Assembly: GCA_047967505.1 (NCBI GenBank)
Contig: CM106539.1
DNA length: 64,000 bases
Direction: 5' to 3' (one strand)
Source of the DNA: Dipteris shenzhenensis
Lineage: Eukaryota > Polypodiophyta > Polypodiopsida > Gleicheniales
Shown here: piece after piece, positions 39,190-49,442 of the stretch
Layout: each line of letters opens with the position of its first letter
Position numbering within the stretch: the stretch's first letter is position 1
Translations under genes and position numbers: made by a program
Notes under the pieces: generated by a model
Told to the model about the DNA's origin: nothing
The model's database searches: none
Seen by the model: only the letters and a program-made list of their open reading frames with translations

Positions 39190-40340
39190 CAATGAATTGA
39201 TGTAAGTAAAATGCTTCCAAGGGAGAATAAATTACCGACCTCAAGAGATATGGCAAGGCAACATGTGACCTCTCTTGGAGGATTAGATTACAAGCGCATC
39301 CATGCATGTGTCAACGGTTGCGTTCTGTTTCGTGGGGAAAACATAAGAATGCAAGAGAGTGTCCTACTTGTAGCGAGGAAAGATATAGAGTAGATCTCAA
39401 AACTTTGGATGTGCCTTGTAAGGTTCTACGACATTTTTCCATAACCCCTCGCATCCAACATATGTTCAAGTGTAAATCCATTGCAGAGCTCATGTCATGG
39501 CATTCCTCCCATCTATCAACCAATGGCAAGTGGAGAACTCCCGTAGACACTCCTGCATGGAAGCATATTGAAGACACATAGCCAAGCTTCAAGGAAGAAC
39601 CTAGGAGCTTGAGACTTGGATTGGGTATGGATGGTGTGAACCCATTTGGTCTCAAAAGCACCTCTTACAATGTATGGCCAGTGATATTGGTGGTGAATTA
39701 TAATCTTCCACCCTCTATGGCGATTAAGAAAGGACATGTTATGTTATCCCTTCTAATTCTAGGGAAACATAAAGTCAAAAATCATGATGTTTATTTGGAG
39801 CCTTTGATTGACGAGCTAGAGATACTTTGGAGAGGTATCAAGGTGCATGATGTGAGCAGGCCTCCCTCGTCTCATGAAACTTCAACTGAAAAGCAGTCTT
39901 GATGTGGATGATACATGACTTCCTAGGCTATGGCGAGTGTTCAAGTAAGCATTGCACTTTTAATTATGAGTAGGCAATCGATGTGGCATCCTAAACCCAC
40001 CTGGAACTCTTAATTGCGTCTATTGTTCAGGTCTCACTACATCGGGTTACCATGCATGTCTTGTTTGTGGTCCTTTGCTAGTTGCCTCACGAGCAGATGC
40101 ATTGAATAAGGTAATCTATGAGAGAATCACCATCGATTTCTCCCACCTGATCATTCTAGAGGTGATGATGACTGTGATACGAGAGAGGAGGATGATCATG
40201 AGATAGGAGATAGTACAGATATTGAGGCCATTACCCATGAGGACGAGCCTACCATTGGTGATGCTGATTTCAATGAGCACATGAGTAGCATAAGTAGTAG
40301 TGGGTTGAATGTATTTGTAGATCTCAACATTGACAAGAAA
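39190..40340 (+). pseudogene. CACTA (En/Spm) TNP2 transposase fragment
   Basis: Pieces in order match the TNP2-like transposase (Transposase_21): IHACVNGCVLFRGE, a CPTC-type pair, VLRHFSITPRIQHMFK, SWHSSH, TPVDTPAWKHIE, RLGLGMDGVNPFGL, YNVWPVILVVNYNLPP, DVYLEPLIDELEILW and, near 40030-40080, LTTSGYHACLVCGP. Stops (for example after HIEDT) and frame changes disable it. N-terminal and C-terminal parts are missing. Confidence 0.87.
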
Positions 40341-40680
40341 GTGGGATCATGGTGGAGCCGACCAGTCAACCTAGTCGGTGGAACTGACTAGTCGTCCATG
40401 GAGTAGTTAGGGAATATTCCCTATATCGTCGCCTCAGGGGCTCTCGCCCCCGAACCCCCACCAGAGGGGCTAGCTAGCCCCCAAGCCCCAACGAGAGCAA
40501 GGGGCTCCCACACAATCACCTTTCTACCATCAACGGTCTCATTGATAGACCTCATCTGACATGCAAGTTAGGATCCATCCAGTGTCCCGGGCTCACATGG
40601 CTTCTCCTCATATGGGGACCTTACAACTTGAGCACCTTGGACCATTGGTGGTTACCAGGAGAGTGGGGCATTAAGCATAT
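40340..40680. other. GC-rich LTR-like sequence
   Basis: Contains GGGGCTCTCGCCCCCGAACC and CTCCTCATATGGGGACCTTA, the latter close to the CTCCTCATATGGGGGCTTA box of the gag-only LTR family. It ends ATCTAACA at about 40686. No borders proven. Confidence 0.3.
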
Positions 40681-40984
40681 CTAACAAACACCCATAGTTA
40701 TCTCAATCAACCTCAATGCTTTAACACTTACCATGGATATGGTCGCATCCCATTCTCCATACTTTGAGATATGATTGAGTGTAATTCTACGTGCACGATA
40801 CATGTTTCCTCGACATTGATCACACATACTTTTGATTTTTTGCTCCAACCACAATTCTCGATGGTGGATACAGAGGGATTCATCCTCACTGGAGGCAATT
40901 GTTGAAGATGAAGACATCCTACAAATACACAACCAAAAAAATGTGTTTGTGCTTGTAAATTTAATGAGAAAACACTGTAGTGCC

Positions 40985-41080
40985 TCTAAAAGCGTGTCTA
41001 TAGGCGCATCTGTACTATGGAACACGTTTATAGGCGCATCTAAAATAGAGTGTAGATGCACTGTAAGACACGCTTTTAGA
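40985..41080. repeat. inverted repeat with GGCGCATCTA motifs
   Basis: TCTAAAAGCGTGTCT (40985-40999) pairs exactly with AGACACGCTTTTAGA (41066-41080). Between them TATAGGCGCATCT occurs twice. Looks like CACTA subterminal repeats. Confidence 0.75.
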
Positions 41081-41214
41081 TCTCATTTTCAAACTCTGCC
41101 ACACTTGCAAACCTCTCAATACACTCATCTCCAAGCATACACACTCATCTCTAGGCACACACTCTCATCTCTAGGCATACACACTCATCCCCAACCATAC
41201 AAGAGAAGAGGGTG

Positions 41215-41345
41215 AAGAGGGCATGCATGATGGAAATCTTTTATATATGCATATCGAAAGAGGGCATGCATGATGGAAATTGGAAAATTGGCATAATTCT
41301 TTTATATATGCATATGGAAAGAGGGCTTGCATCATGGAAATCTTC
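41215..41345. repeat. three copies of a GAGGGCATGCATGATGGAAAT unit
   Basis: The unit plus CTTTTATATATGCATAT recurs at about 41217, 41262 and 41320, with an insertion in the middle copy. Confidence 0.75.
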
Positions 41346-41505
41346 TTCTCTTCTTTTCTGCAGTTCATCATGTGGCCAGGAAACTCTTCACAAGCCTCGC
41401 CCGACCCTCGGGATGCCTTATTACAATAGTTATATAACATTTTGGGGCACACTTCCACTCCACAGGAGTTATACACATACATGACGAGCACTCAAAACAC
41501 CCCCC

Positions 41506-41757
41506 ATGAGTCAGCAGAATAGACTCCAAACCACGCAACACCCACACCAATTGAGATTACTCATGTGGAGTCAAGACAACCCAGTAGGCGGCAGAGCCAC
41601 CAGCCTTCTCCCTGATCATCAAGAGTCCCTTCTCCCTTATGGTCTAAAGTCCCTTCTCCCCTATGATCTGGATTCCCTTCTCCCCTGCGGTCAAGAGGCC
41701 CTTATAGATCGTAGAGCCGCCAACGTACTCCCGTGCAGTTGGGAGTCCCTTCTCTAG
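41506..41757 (+). CDS. short frame with a 24-bp coding minisatellite; not recognised
   Basis: The frame contains consecutive 8-residue units SLLPYGLK, SLLPYDLD and SLLPCGQE, encoded by 24-bp repeats at about 41629-41700, with SLLPDHQE just before. It lies directly upstream of the TnpA-like frame and may belong to it, or be a chance frame in a minisatellite. Confidence 0.3.
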   Translation: MSQQNRLQTTQHPHQLRLLMWSQDNPVGGRATSLLPDHQESLLPYGLKSLLPYDLDSLLPCGQEALIDRRAANVLPCSWESLL

Positions 41758-41779
41758 AGGCGAGTGCCCACCGTACTAG

Positions 41780-42789
41780 CTCGTCACGATAGGGCAGTAG
41801 GCATAGTAGCAGGGAGAGCTCTAGGGGATGCATGGCACAGTGCTTTGGGGGTAATGGTGGGGGCATGAAGAATTCAGATGATGTAGATGTGCCAAAGGGT
41901 GACGGTCCGATCTTCTATGACATCACTGTGACGGGTAGCATCTTAATGAATGCACAAGCGAAGGACATCATGGCCTTCATGCGCTCTACATTTGCTAACA
42001 ACTACAGAGATTTCTTTACTCCATTCAAAGAGCAAAAAAAAAGTTTGACTGATGATACCATCAATGCTATATGCTCTAGGTATCCCAATCCCTCCAATGT
42101 TTTGAGTTCACAGAGAAATGGTCAAAGTCAAAGATTACCATTATCCTTTCCAATAAGAGATTTTTTTTAAAGAGGCAAGAACTAGTCGAGATTGCCAGGA
42201 GAGAGGGAGGTTAACCACCAAGGGGCCAGCCCCACACCGCTCATAAGCATGAGTGGAAGAAAGTGATGAAGGCAGCGAAGGAGGACCCCAGTCTACAGTA
42301 TGTGGAGGCACGAAGGATCTAGATGGAGCAATACGGAAATGTGCATATTGGAGTAGGGGGTATTGCATTATGGGAGACCCAATTTGTAAGTATTGATCTC
42401 AGATTATATTGTGTTTATGTGGTTTATTAGGAGGCCGTTTCTTTGTTAACCCCTCCACAAATTGTGTCTTGCAGCTTGATATCGTGGGCAGATACCCTAC
42501 TGTTGCCGAGACAGTCTACCATCGTGGACATCGCAAACGACATGTACATGGAGGCACTTCTATGATGACTGAGGAGCAGTATATCTGGGCTAGTGGAGCA
42601 CCCCCCAGGTATTTAAAAGTACTTAATTATACTATCAATGTTGTAAATAAAGACTTGATTTTTCATACATTGATACATGTTGTCCCTCTTTTACAGGCCC
42701 CTGGGGATATTCAGGAGGAAGAAGGCGAGGATACTGAGGAGGAAGAAGGCAATGAAGAAGGGATCGAGGACGTGGATGACTTAGATTAG
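41780..42789 (+). pseudogene. CACTA-associated TnpA-like (second ORF) transposase remnant
   Basis: Begins with GRSSRGCMAQCFGG-like sequence. 41832-42170 encodes AKDIMAFMRSTFANNYRDFF and INAICSRYPNPSN. Near 42240-42390 come KHEWKKVMKAAKEDPSLQYV and GVGGIALWETQF. 42470-42610 encodes LDIVGRYPTVAETVYHRGH and MMTEEQYIWASGAPPR. A probable intron precedes an acidic tail (EEEGEDTEEEEGNEEG) ending at 42789. Frames change, so it is probably inactive. Family assignment is by position next to TNP2 and resemblance to plant En/Spm second-ORF proteins. Confidence 0.5.
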
Positions 42790-43303
42790 TCATAGAAGTA
42801 TTGCTAGAATTAGTGATAGCTACTCCATTTTGTACTTGAAGCCATTGGCTTGGCTTCATGCGCCCTCTCTTGTATATACACTCCTCTTATTTTTTGTACT
42901 TGAAGCCACAGGTGGCTTGGCTTCGTGCTATATGTATACATAATAACTTTTTGGGCTATGAATTAATATACACTCCTCTTATTTTTTTCGCATTCAATTT
43001 CCTTGTGCAATGTTCTATCAATGAATGCCTTGTGAACTAAATGTTTTGGAGTTGTAATGTTTTATTCAAAATTGTAATCTTCGACTATAGACTTCGACTA
43101 TAGACCGCGTGCATGGAATCGTGCAAATTAAAATGTGTTTGGCTGTAAGAATTGAATTGCACACTGTAGAAATGGGATTCCTGCAACCACATAGCATACA
43201 TAGCATTATGTTCAACCACACAGAATTATGTTGTTTTTTTTAAATTCTACAGCCAGTCTATTAGCACGTCTTTCTTTTTTTTTTCTACAAAGCATCTAAT
43301 AGT

Positions 43304-43350
43304 GCATCTATAGGCACGTCTGTCTGTTATATAGACGTGCCTATAGATGC
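43304..43350. repeat. 18-bp perfect inverted repeat
   Basis: GCATCTATAGGCACGTCT (43304-43321) and AGACGTGCCTATAGATGC (43333-43350) with an 11-bp loop. The surrounding sequence repeats the CTAATAG/GCATCTA motif, as CACTA subterminal regions do. Confidence 0.85.
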
Positions 43351-44603
43351 GGGTCTATAGACACGCTAATAGATGCACCCGTCACTTTTTTTTAAATTCA
43401 AGAAATGCATCTGTATGCGTGTCTATGTATGCATTGTGTTGTTTTTGGATCTCAGACTTGGACATCATGTGCAAATGCAACGTCATGCCTCTAAAAAGAG
43501 AATCCATGATGTCCACCATACCCTCATCATCATCTGGCATGTCAAGGAGACTATCCTCAGGCTCCAAGAGTGTAGGTGTATGTGCTCCCTTGTTGCCCTC
43601 CTCATCCTATATAATGGTTTTGCATTAATACATGGTTAATGTGATCCCAAAATCAAATACCATGAATGACTTACCGATGATCCACTAGCGCCACCAATAA
43701 TTGGATGTGGTACTTCCTATGACACTCCATACATTGCACGTGTCATATGACAATACGGAATTGATGTCAAACATATCATTTGCAACGTGTGCAAGGACTT
43801 GAGGCAACCTCTCCTTAAACCACTCCATACTCCCAGTCCTTGGTCCATCATTCGAAGGGCTTCCACTCACCCTCCCTAATTGCACACCTCCAAAACCACA
43901 ACACAAACCCAAGTCAACATAGAAATCACCCAAGAATCCACTAGTTTTAGGAAATTGCCTTGTTCCTTTGGTACATACAGACATTAGACCCTTGATATGA
44001 GGAGAAACCCCCTTTCCCAAGGTATATATCGATGCTAAACCCTATTTTTGTTGGTACATACCGATCTGTGTGTTGAATCAAAGCGTCCAGGCCTTTCTCT
44101 CTCGGACTCTATTGAGACTCTATTTTGTTAGTCATTTCGTAGTTTCACCTTCTCTTCCTCTTCGTTTTGCATCCGTACAAAAAACACTCCCTCCCCACCT
44201 CTTTATTTCGCCATCCTCTCAGTAGAGCGCCCTCTCCACCTCCAAGTTTTGTAGCAAACCTCTTGCTCTCTTTCTCTCAAGATATGGGTTTCTCCTCTTT
44301 CTTTCTTTTCAAAGTTCATAAATTCTAAGTTTTTCTAAGTTATTAAGTTGGTCTATTTTTCTCTACTTTTCCTCAAGTTATTATATACTTTCCCTCACAA
44401 TGCCCTTTCTTTTTCCTCTAAGAAGAACCAAAAGAAATAGAGCAAGATGTAGTAAAGAACCATAGCTCTTGTTTTGTTGTTTTCTCTCTTTCTTTCTCTA
44501 GTTTCTTGTTGGTCGTGATAGGGCTTTCCCTTGTAATTTGATCCGTTCCCTAACTTTTTTTGCTTTCATTGGTCTTTGCTTCACCCAAGTGTTCTCATAA
44601 AAA

Positions 44604-44760
44604 ATGAGGTGTTTGCTTTGTTTTATATTGGAGCCCATCAAAACCGCAATCTTGGAGTCCATCAAAAAATGAGGTGCTTGCTTTGTTTTATATTGGAGCC
44701 CATAAAAAATGAGGTGTTTGCTTTGTTTTATATTGGAGCCCATCAAAACCGCAATCTTGC
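44604..44760. repeat. three copies of a ~40-bp ATGAGGTGTTTGCTTTG unit
   Basis: Unit starts at 44604, 44669 and 44709, each continuing TTTTATATTGGAGCCCAT. The first and third share an extra CAAAACCGCAATCTTG. Confidence 0.9.
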
Positions 44761-44889
44761 GTTCCAAAGCCGTCTCTGATCATTTCTGAGATCCAAGTAA
44801 TAAGCTTCTACTTTCCTCTCTTTTTCTTTTATTTTAAGTTGTGTTACAGTGGTCATTTGCTAGTGCCTTAAGTGCTAGCACATGTGATT

Positions 44890-45760
44890 GGCATAGTATC
44901 TTTCTTCTACTCTTCCTCCTACTCTTTCTTCTACCTCTTCCTCCTACTCTTTCTTCTACTCTCTTCCCTCTTTTCCTACTCTTTTCCTCACTTTCTTCTA
45001 CCTCCTTTTATGCTCTTTTTCTTCTACTCCCTCTCTCTTCCCCTCTTTTTCTTCTACTCTTTCCTACTCTTTTGCTTCTACTCTCTTACTCTCTTTTTCT
45101 TCCTCCTCTTCCTCTCTCTTTTTCTCATTTTCATTTACTCCTGCCTCTCTTTTTCTCTCTTTTTCCTTTACTCCTTCCTCTTTTTCTCTTTTTCTTTTAC
45201 TCCTTCCTCTCTTTTTCTCTTTTCTTCTACTCCTTCCTCTCTTTTCCTACTCTTTTTCTATCTTTTCCTTCTCATTTTCTTCTACTCCTTCCTTTTCTTT
45301 TTCTTTTACTCCTTTCTACTCTTTTTCCCTTTTTCTTCTACGTCTTCCTCTCTCTTTTTCTCTTTTCATTTTACTCCTTCCTGTTTTTTTCTCTCTTTTC
45401 TTCTACTTCTTCCTCTCTTTTTCTATTTTTCTTCTACTTCTTTCTCTCTTTCCCTCTCTTTCTTTCTTCTCTTTCTCTCTTTTCCTCTTTACCTTCTACT
45501 CCTTCCTCTCTTTTCCTCTCTTCCTCTCTTTTCCTACTCTTTTTCTCTCTTTTCCTCTCTTTTTCTCTTTTTCTCTCTATTTTCCTTCTACTCCTTCTGC
45601 TCTTTTTCCTACTCCTTTCCTCTATTTCTCTCTTTTCCTACTCTATTTTTGTTCTAGTCTTTCCTCTCTCTCTTCTACCTCTTACTTTTCTTCTCTTTTT
45701 CTTCTACTCTTTTTGTTTTTTTCTCTCTTTTCCTACTCTTCCTTCCCCTAATCTTTCCTA
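44890..45760. repeat. 0.9-kb polypyrimidine tract
   Basis: Near-continuous C/T on the plus strand built from variants of TTCTACTCTTCCTCTCTTTT. Long Leu/Phe/Ser frames across it are compositional artefacts. Confidence 0.95.
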
Positions 45761-45829
45761 TCTTATTTTTGCATTAATTAGCTTTTTAAAATTTCTACAG
45801 TTTTACGTATGCAACTTTCTTTTTTTGTT

Positions 45830-47330
45830 TGGGTTTTTGTTTTATTTACTCAGCATGATTCTCAGTGCACTTCTTCCACCTCTGAGCAGTCCAGGAGCTC
45901 TAGGGGAGGCTATGGTCTCATGAGTCCTGAGGACTTCGTAGTCGAGTCCATGAATGCAAATAACTTGGAGACATACCAAAGTCTTATCCAATCTTGGATA
46001 GCCTCAATTGTTGTCTCTCCTCTGCCATCAAGTCTTCCTAGTGCTATAGCATTAGCATTGCCTACCCGATAGGTGTCGTGATTTAGTGCTACACCATCAC
46101 GTTTTCCTACTCGTGACAAGCGTTGCCATTTAGTGTTGCACCATTAGGTCTTGCCTTTCGGACAAGCACCGCCTCTCGCATTTAGTCGAGCATTGCCGCC
46201 TGGGAGCAAGCATCATGCCTCTAGGAAAGCTAAGAAGGAAAGTTTTTGGGGTGAAGGGGCATCCGTAGATGTGGATAAGGCTCCCACACTTCACTCCATG
46301 ACCCCTCGCTCCATCCCTACTCGCTAAAACACCCCTAACTACACCATTGATCGCCCTAGCAAGACTAGGAGGGGCCCTTGTTGTGGTGGGAGTGAAGATA
46401 TATTTGTGTCTGCACATTTTGGACTCCCCCACCACAATGAGATACAGTTAGGCACTAGTCTCGGGCCTTCTCACTCCACCCCTTCTCACTCCACCCCATC
46501 ATGCTCCATGCCAGGTGGGTACGACCCCCCAAGCGACACCGGCACTCCCACCTGACACCTTTTATGGAGATCAGAGCATATATGGAGGCATCTAATGTTT
46601 ATATATTTTTCCAAGGATATCTTCAAAGATTCGTGCAATGAGAGAGAGGCAACGAAGGGGCTTGTGATAGAGGAGCTCAAGAGGCAATTTCCAAACCCTT
46701 CACATTACAATTTTAATTCTGATTACATGAAATATCACATGATCTTATGTCTCCAACACCGGAGGTCAGAGATAAGAAATAAGCTGAAGGTTGGACTAGG
46801 TAAGCCTTCATGGGCACACAAATACAATTGGAATTATGTGAAGAAAGAGTTCAGAGAGCACCCGGAGAAGTCCGATACTCAAAGGAGGGAAGTTGCAAGA
46901 TGATTGGACACTGTCAGTGCTTCACACCTCGAGAGTGGGGGAAGGGTAGGCAATGAGGCATGGGTGGTAAGTCTATTTCTCTTATTATTTTTTGTTCTAC
47001 TTGTTTAGGTATCCATATATGTATGGCACTCAAACTCTCTTAATTTGGGTTCACAAGAATTTGTGATTGGTCATCCTCCTACAAATGAGGAGTATGAAGC
47101 TGTAATCTTTTTTTAAAAATTGTTTCATTCTTAGGGTAGTAATTTGGGAACCCTAGGTGACACATAGGAGGAGGAGCTTACAGGAGGAGACCCGTTGTAG
47201 AGAGAGTAGACCAAGGGATCATGCAGAGGTCGGAGAGGCTGGGAGACACAGAGGTCGACGGATCGTGCATAGGTAGGGTAGATTCTACTAGTTTCGAGTC
47301 AGATTAGTGGTACGCCTTCGATAATTTTGC
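45830..47330 (+). pseudogene. second TnpA-like remnant of a CACTA element
   Basis: 45850-46072 encodes SSTSEQSRSSRGGYG, resembling the SRSSRG region before the frame at 41.8 kb. 46595-46903 encodes ELKRQFPNPSHYNFN, LQHRRSEIRNKLKVG and WNYVKKEFREHPEKS. Stops and frame changes are present. It is followed by 3' subterminal repeats and a CACTA end. Confidence 0.45.
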
Positions 47331-47479
47331 CATTTTGTATTTAGTATACGTTTGGCAATGTTGCCATTTTGTAAGTCATCTTCAAATTTTGTACTAACCT
47401 CTTTGAAAGGAAATTTTTGTAATATATAAGACATGATGATTTGAGACTTTAGACAATTTTTCATGAGCATATTTAAAAG

Positions 47480-47687
47480 CTTTTGTAAAGTGCCGGTATA
47501 TATCGATGCTTTCCTAATGTTGGCATATACCGGCACTTCTTCTGTTTGTATATATCAACACTAATACCAACACTCATTTACCGACAGATATACTAATGAT
47601 TTTTCGATGCTTTGTGCCTGTGGAAAAATAATAATAATGTTATTTCTGTTAGTATTAGTGACGAAAACTGACCAATACCTTGTAGTG
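47480..47687 (+). mobile_element. CACTA 3' terminus with subterminal repeats
   Basis: Repeated CGGTATATAtCGATGCT-like motifs (about 47493, 47530, 47570) lead to the end ACCTTGTAGTG at 47677-47687. Its reverse complement CACTACAAGGT is the canonical CACTA terminus. The next three bases are TGA, the expected 3-bp target duplicate. The matching 5' terminus was not identified. Confidence 0.75.
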
Positions 47688-47690
47688 TGA

Positions 47691-49442
47691 CTCCATCGTT
47701 AAAATCATGTTAATATTATAATATGTGTCAACTGTGTAGCTCACATTTGTTGGATTCTATCAATTAACACAAAGTTCACTAACCATAGACATTAAAATAA
47801 GGCTATTTATATCTATGTGTGGATTGATAAAACCAACAAAAGCGAGCTACACAATTGACACATGATACTTTTAGGAAAGAGAGAACTAGAGTGCACACGT
47901 GCATGTGGGCACTTCCTCCTAGTATAGTGGTAAATGCTTTTGGATGCAAAAATGAATGCAAACGATTTCTAGGCTATTAATAGGCAATTTTTCTAGCATG
48001 ATCTCCATAAACACAACTTAGTTAATTTTTATAATATTACATGTGGAAATTCATAAAAGAATTTCAATCCTCCACTATAGCACTCTCTCTAAGTAGCCGT
48101 ACTAATAAAACTTACAAAAGCTTTGTTAGTCCTTTTGAAATCCTTTTTGTTGTTTTTGAGATTTCAAGAAGCTCGATTTAGAGAGCACTAGAATCTTGTA
48201 GAAGGCAACAAGACTATAGCGATGAGCCTAACTATATCATGCGATAACTCAAAAATATTATGCAGTATTACTTCTAATTACCACTTGGTATGTTCAAATT
48301 ATCGTGTGGTAATATAATACTATACGAAAAGTATAAAATAATGTGCAGTAATTATTAATAATACCACACCATATTTTGGGTTATCGCATGGTAATAGATT
48401 ATCTTCAGTCACTTTTTTAATAGTTCTTGATTACTCAAAAGTACATGTTTAAATCAATTTAAACTAAATTTGATGAAAACCCTTGCTTGTAGGGGCTATT
48501 TTTAGCACTCGGATCTTGGTGTACATGGAGTGTTTCTCTAGTTAGGCTAGAGTTCTCGTCTCCATGGAGACCATGCACCTTATGAACCATGAAGGTAATC
48601 TTTTTTGGGATGCATGATTTGGAGTGCATAGTTTGTTGTTTTGAAAGTGAATGGACATTGGGAAGGATTGAGGTAAATTTGCTTAGTTTTACACATATGA
48701 AAGGCTCACGGAGTCCACATAAAATGGAGTCCCAAGATGGTGTAAAGGAAACGCGGATTGTGGTAGTAAGAGGGAAGTCTAAACTATATGTGTAGTCCAC
48801 GAGCAATTATGTATCCAAGTGGATTTTACAATTAGGACCAAATTGTGAAAGTGCATAAAGGACTTCAAATGAAAGAATGCCAGTATCTCCTACGTAAGCA
48901 TAAAGATCAACCTTTTTCTAAAGATGCTTGAAGAGAAAGAAAGCTTCGCATGTGTTGGAAGAACTATTACCATCACGAACTATAACATAAGAAACAGTTA
49001 ACGTTGCATGGCGAACATCTTTGCGCAACGGACAGTTAACGTACTCAGATGCGTATAACGATAGTGGCGGTTGAAGTATATATCATATATGTGAAGGAAA
49101 ACTTAACGTTGCTGCGCTGTTCTCACTGTCTCAGGCCAAACATGATGAATTCAGATTTATGGCCCCGATTGTCGTGGCAAAAGAACTGTACTGTAGAAAT
49201 ATTCGTCAGTGAGTACGCTCGAGTTGCTGCGCTCTTAAAAAGATGATGATATTGTCGGAGGTCTTTGCCTCGATTTGGACGTTTCACTAGCAAGCAAAAC
49301 TTCAGAACTTCAGCCGCTTCCGTGGTGCAATCAAAACATGCCAGGACTGTCGTGCAACCGACAGCTGCCAAATAACTGCTGCCATTCTCCCTTATCGCAT
49401 TGTCAACATGCCAGTTTTGACGTGAGAGTTTGCGTCGTTAAT
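47691..49442. other. non-coding DNA downstream of the ABCG gene
   Basis: AT-rich. 48235-48420 has imperfect TACCACxTGGTA/ATCGTGTGGTAAT motifs like those at 62.2-62.6 kb. The last ~300 bp next to 49443 should contain the ABCG 3' UTR. No coding region was supported. Confidence 0.45.

Noticed and set aside
44841-45923. 360-codon plus-strand frame rich in Leu, Phe, Ser
   Set aside because: It lies on the polypyrimidine tract; two frames are open over the same bases purely because C/T codons contain no stops.
48459-48806. 115-codon minus-strand frame downstream of the ABCG gene
   Set aside because: No domain or splice context; located in AT-rich DNA with CACTA-like palindromes.
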